A program made the position numbers and the translations under genes. A stretch of 64,000 nt of DNA from Triatoma infestans (lineage: Eukaryota > Arthropoda > Insecta > Hemiptera > Reduviidae), in the NCBI GenBank assembly GCA_011037195.1, contig JAAEAF010001581.1, positions 1-64,000 of the forward strand, in the 5' to 3' direction. Shown one piece after another: positions 59,045-64,000 of the stretch. Below the pieces are notes generated by a model. The model made no database searches, was not told where the DNA came from, and saw nothing but the letters and a program-made list of their open reading frames with translations. How positions within the stretch are numbered: the stretch's first letter is position 1; each line of letters starts with the position of its first letter.

Positions 59045-59575
59045 TAGATCAAATCTCTGCCCAGATATTATCCGGATCCAGGCTGCCAGAATCCTCTTGG
59101 GACGCCTAATACTAGTCTGTTCTGGGTATTCACCTCATTCTTTTGAAAAATGTTGCCATCTTAAGCATTTCCTTGGTCATCTGTCGTCCGATATTCTTAA
59201 GATGTGGCCATACCCATTAAGAGAACTCGTATGTGGTTCTGGATACGAATATTCTCAACCACTTCCAATCGGTCTTAACGGGCTTAAGCCGACCGTTGCT
59301 GCATTACTTATTTTCTCTAGTCTCGATAACCTCGCTTATTCAGAAATTCATTTCCAAAGCTATTAATTTTCTACAGTGTGTTCTAGCGAATGTCCAGGTC
59401 TCGCTACCAAGCTCTTAAGAACCGCTTCAACAGTGTTCAATTTAGCGTTCCGATAGCTCTGCATCCACTCTGAGCCTCGCTATACAAATCATAGTAGCAA
59501 GTCTCGTCTTTGAGTCCAAATATTCGAAGTTTCCCACCAATTTAATTAATGCATCACATTGCAGGGATCTACCTC
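59045..59575 (-). pseudogene. RTE-type LINE C-terminus
   Basis: Minus strand, broken frames: KTRLATMICIARLRVDAE, ELGSETWTFARTHCRKLIAL, EMNF, then the region equivalent to W-x-x-W/H-I/V-x-R-M and QMTKEMLKMATFFKRM, ending LAAWIRIISGQRFD. The Y/L-G-S-E-T-W-T block and the later G-H-V/I-x-R-M-x-D block are signatures of the end of RTE/BovB-type reverse transcriptases. Many stops. Confidence 0.6.
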
Positions 59576-59934
59576 TGAACCTGAACCGCCTATTATCAAA
59601 TATTGTGCTTTCTCTATTATCAGATACTGTAATATAGGTAAATAAATCAAATAACTATATCATTTTCTGTAAATATAATCAAATATCTGTTTTCAAATAT
59701 TGTGTTTGTACTTAATATACCTATGTATACAGTTACATGCTTGTAGGCGTATATGTATGTAGGTAATTACGTATATTTGTTTAAAGGATATATGTAGTTA
59801 TGTCCGAGTAATTATGTATACATATATATAACTGTATATAGCTATATATATGTATTGAAGATAGAAGTACAAGGCTTTTATTATTGCTTAGAGGAATTAA
59901 TATCTGGTTTTAATTTCTTTTTAAAATGAGAGAA
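59576..59934. other. No recognised feature
   Basis: AT-rich; TATA/TGTA-rich low-complexity sequence at 59720-59860. Confidence 0.4.
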
Positions 59935-60365
59935 TATTTATTTATTACAAATACCTTATTAACAAAACCATCCAAATGAAAATGAGCTTCATCACTAAAG
60001 ATGATGTTCTTAAAAAAATCTTCATTCTATCTTCTATTTTCCATCATCCAATTGAAGAATGGTCTCCGTTGCAAAAGGTCTCGTTGCTTGAGCTCCTGAG
60101 TTAATTGAATTTTTATAAGGGTAGAGATGGAAATCTTTAGTGTAAATTCGCCGGGCACTAGATCTGCTAATGTTCAATTGTTGAGAACGATTAACGTGTT
60201 GATTGTTTCTGGATTCTTATTGATACGCTCAATGATGACTGTAATGTTTTCGGCCGACCGCATAGGAAGAGGACGAGGTAGAGTTTGTTTGTCCATTACC
60301 GAACCCAGTTTCCTCAATTTTTTTAAATTAATCTTCAAACGGTGGACTCATTAAATGAAATATGG
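59935..60365 (-). pseudogene. Transposase N-terminal half (Tc1/IS630 group)
   Basis: Minus strand, three frames: KLRKLGSVMDKQTLPRPLPM, SAENITVIIERINKNPETI, RSQQLNISRSSARRIYTKDF (helix-turn-helix), HLYPYKNSINSG or KIQLTQELKQRDLLQRR, FFNWMMEN, and FKNIIFSDEAHFHLDGFVNK (first catalytic aspartate). This matches the same transposase type whose C-terminal signature WP-x-RS-x-DL-x-PLDF occurs twice in the foldback at 11 kb. It stops right after the first catalytic block, with no termini recognised. Confidence 0.7.
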
Positions 60366-60784
60366 AAACTAATAATTCCCCTAACTTTTCGAACAGTCTC
60401 CGAAAAAAACTTTCGCCAAATTTGTAATTATTTTTAGAATAACCTTAAGTTGTTCTTTTGTATAGCGATCTATTTTTAATAACCTCATTGCTTGTAGACG
60501 ATAAATGCCAAGCAATTAGAGTTGCAAACTTAAATGTAATCATAAAAAGTGGCGGAAAATTTTAAATTCCAGCATACCCGACTGTCCATCCAGTTATAAT
60601 CATATAAACTGTAACAATGGTGTTCAGTCAAATTAAAATTTAAATAACATTAAATTTGTCAAGTTTCAATGCGTGCAACTAACAAATTAAGCGAATTATT
60701 TAAGAATGAATATCTTGAATATTAAGAGCCACTATAATTAAACTAAGTTGATTGGTGAAATAGTTCAGTATTTTATGTGGTGCT
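60366..60784. other. No recognised feature
   Basis: AT-rich; may include the 5' leader of the transposon (minus strand), but no inverted terminus like AGGGTGTCCC was found. Confidence 0.35.
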
Positions 60785-60915
60785 GGTTTCGCAGAGCTGG
60801 AAAACACAGAGACATTTTCCGTCATAGCCTGCTTCCTTTTTTGGTCATCGACCGGCTTCTGACGTTCGCCAATCATCAGGATGTAATTTTGCTAAACAGT
60901 GTAATAACATAGACT
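60785..60915 (+). mobile_element. Penelope-like pseudo-LTR arm (family 2), single
   Basis: GCAGAGCTGGAAAACACAGA, TTCCGTCATAGCCTGCTTCC, TTTGGTCATCGACCGGCTTC, CGTTCGCCAATCATCAGGAT follows the arm at 25297-25390 base for base with changes. On the minus strand CCTGATGATTGGCGAACG and GAAGCC replace CTGATGA-GGGC...GAAAC, so the hammerhead-like core is broken here. Confidence 0.6.
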
Positions 60916-60979
60916 TGCGCAGAGCAAATATAGTTGATACACTCAGCTTGTAGCTATTCACATTGAGCTCAACACATGA

Positions 60980-61030
60980 CTGAGTTGACATTGAGCTTAT
61001 GGCTATTGGTACCATTACACGTGTAAGCAA
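60980..61030 (+). repeat. Short dispersed repeat, copy 1
   Basis: GAGCTTATGGCTATTGGTAC, CATTACACGTGTAAGCAACC resembles 61695-61745 (GAGCCTAAGGCTATTGGTTC, CATTACACGTATAAACAGCC). Possibly internal sequence of a Penelope-like element since it follows a pseudo-LTR arm. Confidence 0.5.
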
Positions 61031-61466
61031 CCCAACATTAGTAAGAACCACCAATATTACCAAGAGTCTAAACATCAAGGTCATAAGCCGACCGTATAAA
61101 ATTAGTGAGTATTTATAGCGAATCGCTTTTGATGTTATAACCCATTTAACTATTAACATTTCAAATTCTGAAAAGGGATTTAAGATATATTAGAACGGGG
61201 ACTAATGGATAAAGGAGGATATTTAATGTACTTATCGACAAAATAATTGTAAAATGAATGAACAATGAGACCCTACTTAGCAATGCTTAGTGGGTATTTA
61301 GTGAATGAGATTAATTGTTGAGAACAACAGTTGATGTGTGCTTTATTTTACAAATGAAAACATGTTCAGAGAAATTAATGAACAAGTATAATCATTGTGA
61401 CAAAATTACTTTATAAGGAAAAAAACGTTGGAGAATAATCATTTCAATGAAAAGAGAAGAAGAAAA
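61031..61466. other. No recognised feature
   Basis: AT-rich; no motif. Confidence 0.4.
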
Positions 61467-61505
61467 TAAATCTGGGCGAAACGTTCACACGACGTTTTCT
61501 TACTG
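61467..61505 (-). mobile_element. HINE-like element, 3'-end fragment
   Basis: AAATCTGGGCGAAACGTTCA, CACGACGTTTTCTTACT: hairpin and subterminal repeat with several substitutions, minus orientation. Confidence 0.45.
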
Positions 61506-61798
61506 CAGTAAATAGAATTTTAAAATTGATACATTTTCTTTAATCATTGGCATTTATTTCACTTTCACTGACAGCACTAACACAAATATAGAATGGTGAG
61601 TTACAAGCTGGTAGGCACCCTTGGCTCAGGTAGTCATTTCAATTTAGTTACATTGTAGTACAGAAGACTGCCTTGATGCGGTTGCTAACGAAGCCACTGA
61701 GCCTAAGGCTATTGGTTCCATTACACGTATAAACAGCCAGATTCCTGGACGAAAAATTGATCATGAGTATTGTGTTTCACAATGTTACTGTGTAAAAA

Positions 61799-62230
61799 CC
61801 CGCAAGGGGTATCTGTTGCATGCAGTTACTTGGGGAGTAGCGACCCCACGGGGTACCATAGCTCAGTACTCCATGTACTTCATCAGAATAGTACACAATA
61901 CACTTAAACTACATACACTCTACTCTTTACAGACAAGGACAAACACAGTACACAAAGTAGGGTGTCCGTCCCTAATTTATTGGCCTAAGCTAAGGGAGAA
62001 GGAAGGAAATAGCTCAGTGGTAGCGCTCTGGGCTAGCAACGCGGAGGTGCCCTGCATGCTGTCCATAGTTTTTTCTTCCTAGGAGCCTCTAAAACTCACT
62101 GTCCGGTGATGGGCAGTGTTGCTACAGCTAGAGAACACTGCTTGGAGGCCGGCAGTGCACCGAGAAGGCTTCGGGAGGGGGCACAATAAATCTTTCAGGT
62201 TGCAGTGCAAGAATCCCCTACAACAATCTA
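61799..62230 (+). mobile_element. tRNA-derived SINE with 5' extension, copy B
   Basis: Collinear with 29395-29822: leader CGCAAGGGGTATCTGTTGCA, GGACAAACACAGTACAC, A box ATAGCTCAGTGGTAGCG (62009-62025), CTTCCTAGGAGCC, GGGCAGTGTTG, tail CACAATAAATCT...AGGTTGCAGTGCAAGAATCC. The B box is deleted between GGAGGTGCC and CTGCATGCTG, so it can no longer drive Pol III transcription. It carries ~35 extra bases before the tRNA part. Confidence 0.8.
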
Positions 62231-63762
62231 CAGTGTAAAAATTAGGTTTCTTTAAATGAATTTAACTGCCTATGTATCTGTAGCTCCTGGTTTGTTGGCC
62301 TTCTCCATTCCCCGCCTACTGCCTGATAAATAAAACAATGTATCTTTCTTTTGAAAGTTTGGAGATATATCTCTCTCTCGCTTGCCTTCGGAAATCGTCC
62401 ATATTGCGAAACTTTAAGAGAAGATTTTATTACTATACATGGCAGATTAAAATCTTATATAGACTTCATTTCGTATTTTTAAATGAATCAAATGACAATA
62501 AAAACAAACAGAAATCATATTATGTAATTTTATTATGCAAATTTTTCTATCAGTAAAATAAATTAAATAAATAAGGTAGCAACATAAATATATATTTTAA
62601 AATTTCAATAAAGCAGATTAGATGTATCCAATTATATTTCTAGCGCACTGAAATAATTTCCAATCACCTATGTAGATAAAAACAATCAAAATTTAGTTTA
62701 CATTTCATTAGCGCCCAGTTTTGATTTCATACACATATCAACGAAAATTGGAAACAAACTGTCACAAAGACTCCATCATTATTAAAAACAAAAGCAGCAT
62801 TCTTGAAATTTGAAAATAATTGAAAAATTTATTTGAATTAAATTTTTCTCAAAGTTTCTCTAAATACTATGAAAAACCTACAATATGATTATTTTATTTT
62901 GCCTATGGGGTAGAGAAAAAAGTTTGGTGTTTATTATTACGATAATCAATCGTTTACCTAGAAGCTGCCTAGCGTTAAGAGCAAGTGGAATATAAGGTAA
63001 CCATTCCAGGGGCTTAGAGTCAGTTTCCAACATTATTTTAAAACAGCGCTTTCCAAAACTGTTGAGGAACAGGCTTGTGCAAAAGAAGGCGTGAAAATTT
63101 TCAACAGAAATGTAATTTTCATATCATTTATCAATTGAAAGATTTTCTCTTACTTCAATTTACATAGTTACATAGTCTTCAGTTTATCGAAGTCTAATAT
63201 ATGACTGCTACGTATTTGCAAGCTCGGTAGTAGTTCATCCGGCACCACTAGATGGTTTCCGGGAATTTAGAACTCTGTAGGAACTCCGTAAGGAGACCAT
63301 AGGCAGGTCTTGCTGTAAAGAATAGAAAGGTGGGGCAACAAAGACAGAAAAAGCACCAAGTCAAAAATAATAATAAATTTATTGATGAATAAGCGCCTCC
63401 CCAGTCTTCCCGCCTCACATCCGAGCTCGAAAACGAACGCTGACTAGTGGGTACGCCCTGGGAATTACTCTGACTGTCTGAATGGCAAACAATCCCTTCC
63501 AGAGCTGTCCACAGGTTGCTGAAGAAAGGATGACTTCACATCCGACGGAGGACCAGCTGTTGGCATAAGAATAATAAATCCGTTCGGTATGTAATTGTGC
63601 AAACCACAGTGAATACACTTCAACACAAAATGATTTCGAATATAATTCAGAAATATAAAAATAGAACTTTAGAAATATAAAGCGATAAGAGTAAGAAAAA
63701 ATGCGGTCTGGGCGATAGCGTCACTTCGGATCGACCATTAGAACGGAACTTAACAATAATGG
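62231..63762. other. No recognised feature; possible LTR remnant near 63.2-63.6 kb
   Basis: 62231-63220 is AT-rich with no motif. At 63235-63420 the sequence is GC-richer (CATCCGGCACCACTAGATGG, similar to the GATGGCACCACTGGCTGCG end of LTR family A), and the minus strand has AATAAATTTATT, so an LTR remnant is possible. The minus-strand frame at 63415-63618 shows no motif. Confidence 0.3.
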
Positions 63763-64000
63763 CTACTGGGGCCCTGCCACTTGGCTAGGTGAGTACAACG
63801 AAAACCTGGTACCCTGTACTGAGGCTAGAACACTACAACAGTGCTTTGTGTGGCAAAAATTATAAGTAACATCGCTGTCTTTACCCTGACACCAGTGCTC
63901 TCTAGTATTGTTTTCGTAAACCAGGTTACGTATTCCGTTGCACTTGTAAAAACGACCATTAAACACCAGGAATACGTAACAATGACGCTTCTTCAAATAA
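63763..64000 (-). CDS. Open frame running off the window edge, unknown
   Basis: Minus-strand frame open from the window end to TAG at 63763-63765. It is cysteine-rich: RHCYVFLVFNGRFYKCNG, REHWCQGKDSDVTYNFC, HTKHCCSVLASVQG. The spacing suggests a small disulphide-bonded domain, but no family is recognised and no start or acceptor lies within the window. It could be the last exon of a host gene or part of a retroelement. Confidence 0.3.
   Translation of the reverse strand, partial: YLKKRHCYVFLVFNGRFYKCNGIRNLVYENNTREHWCQGKDSDVTYNFCHTKHCCSVLASVQGTRFSLYSPSQVAGPQ

Noticed and set aside
60845..61159. 104-codon minus-strand frame
   Set aside because: Its upstream end lies in AT-rich sequence and its C-terminal part (H-P-D-D-W-R-T-S-E-A-G-R) is the Penelope pseudo-LTR read as protein; not a gene.

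Overview
This window reads as nuclear DNA of an arthropod, most probably an insect with a large, repeat-rich, AT-rich genome. It holds mariner and other Tc1/IS630-group transposases, Jockey-, R1/I-, RTE- and CR1-like non-LTR retrotransposons, Penelope-like elements, solo LTRs, tRNA-derived SINEs and a very abundant Helentron-like non-autonomous element. There is no operon structure, no rRNA, no convincing tRNA gene and no CRISPR array. The species cannot be fixed from sequence alone; a hemipteran-like repertoire is only a guess.

Layout. 1-9 kb: fragments of LINE C-termini, one nested pair of the dominant ~1-kb element (2596-4364), candidate host exons around 2.4 and 4.5 kb, a LINE 3' end, a SINE and a 717-bp solo LTR. 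9.5-12.9 kb: a 3.4-kb foldback transposon made of two inverted halves of a transposase gene, carrying two later insertions. 13-28 kb: many truncated LINEs (one with a clean 13-bp target-site duplication), a pyrimidine-rich repeat, a MITE-like element and Penelope pseudo-LTR palindromes. 28-42 kb: candidate host exons (28.5, 38 and 41.8 kb), a tRNA-derived SINE, solo LTRs (one family with heat-shock elements), two nearly full-length copies of the dominant element, and a LINE RNase H split by a 641-bp insertion. 42-64 kb: SINEs, two mariner copies of different lineages, a Penelope-like element with inverted pseudo-LTRs and a GIY-YIG domain, more solo LTRs, tandem copies of the dominant element, LINE remnants with target-site duplications, a candidate terminal exon at 58.8 kb and the N-terminal half of a transposase at 60 kb.

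The most interesting system is the dominant ~965-990-bp element (called 'HINE-like element' here). It begins ACTTTCTCTTACTCC and ends with a 6-bp-stem hairpin followed by CCAGA. An inverted copy of its first 15 bases lies just inside the 3' hairpin. It carries a microsatellite at a fixed place and about three ~300-bp internal tandem units, each closing with an ACCGGAAGT motif. Three separate insertions can be checked inside this window, two against an inverted sister arm and one inside another copy of itself, and all three lie in homopolymeric T/A runs. These are features of Helentron-associated non-autonomous elements. More than twenty copies or fragments occur in 64 kb.

Host genes are sparse: no complete multi-exon gene can be proven. 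The best candidate is a 701-nt coding exon with a consensus splice donor on the minus strand (37961-38661). The others are short terminal exons or small open frames and are labelled as uncertain.
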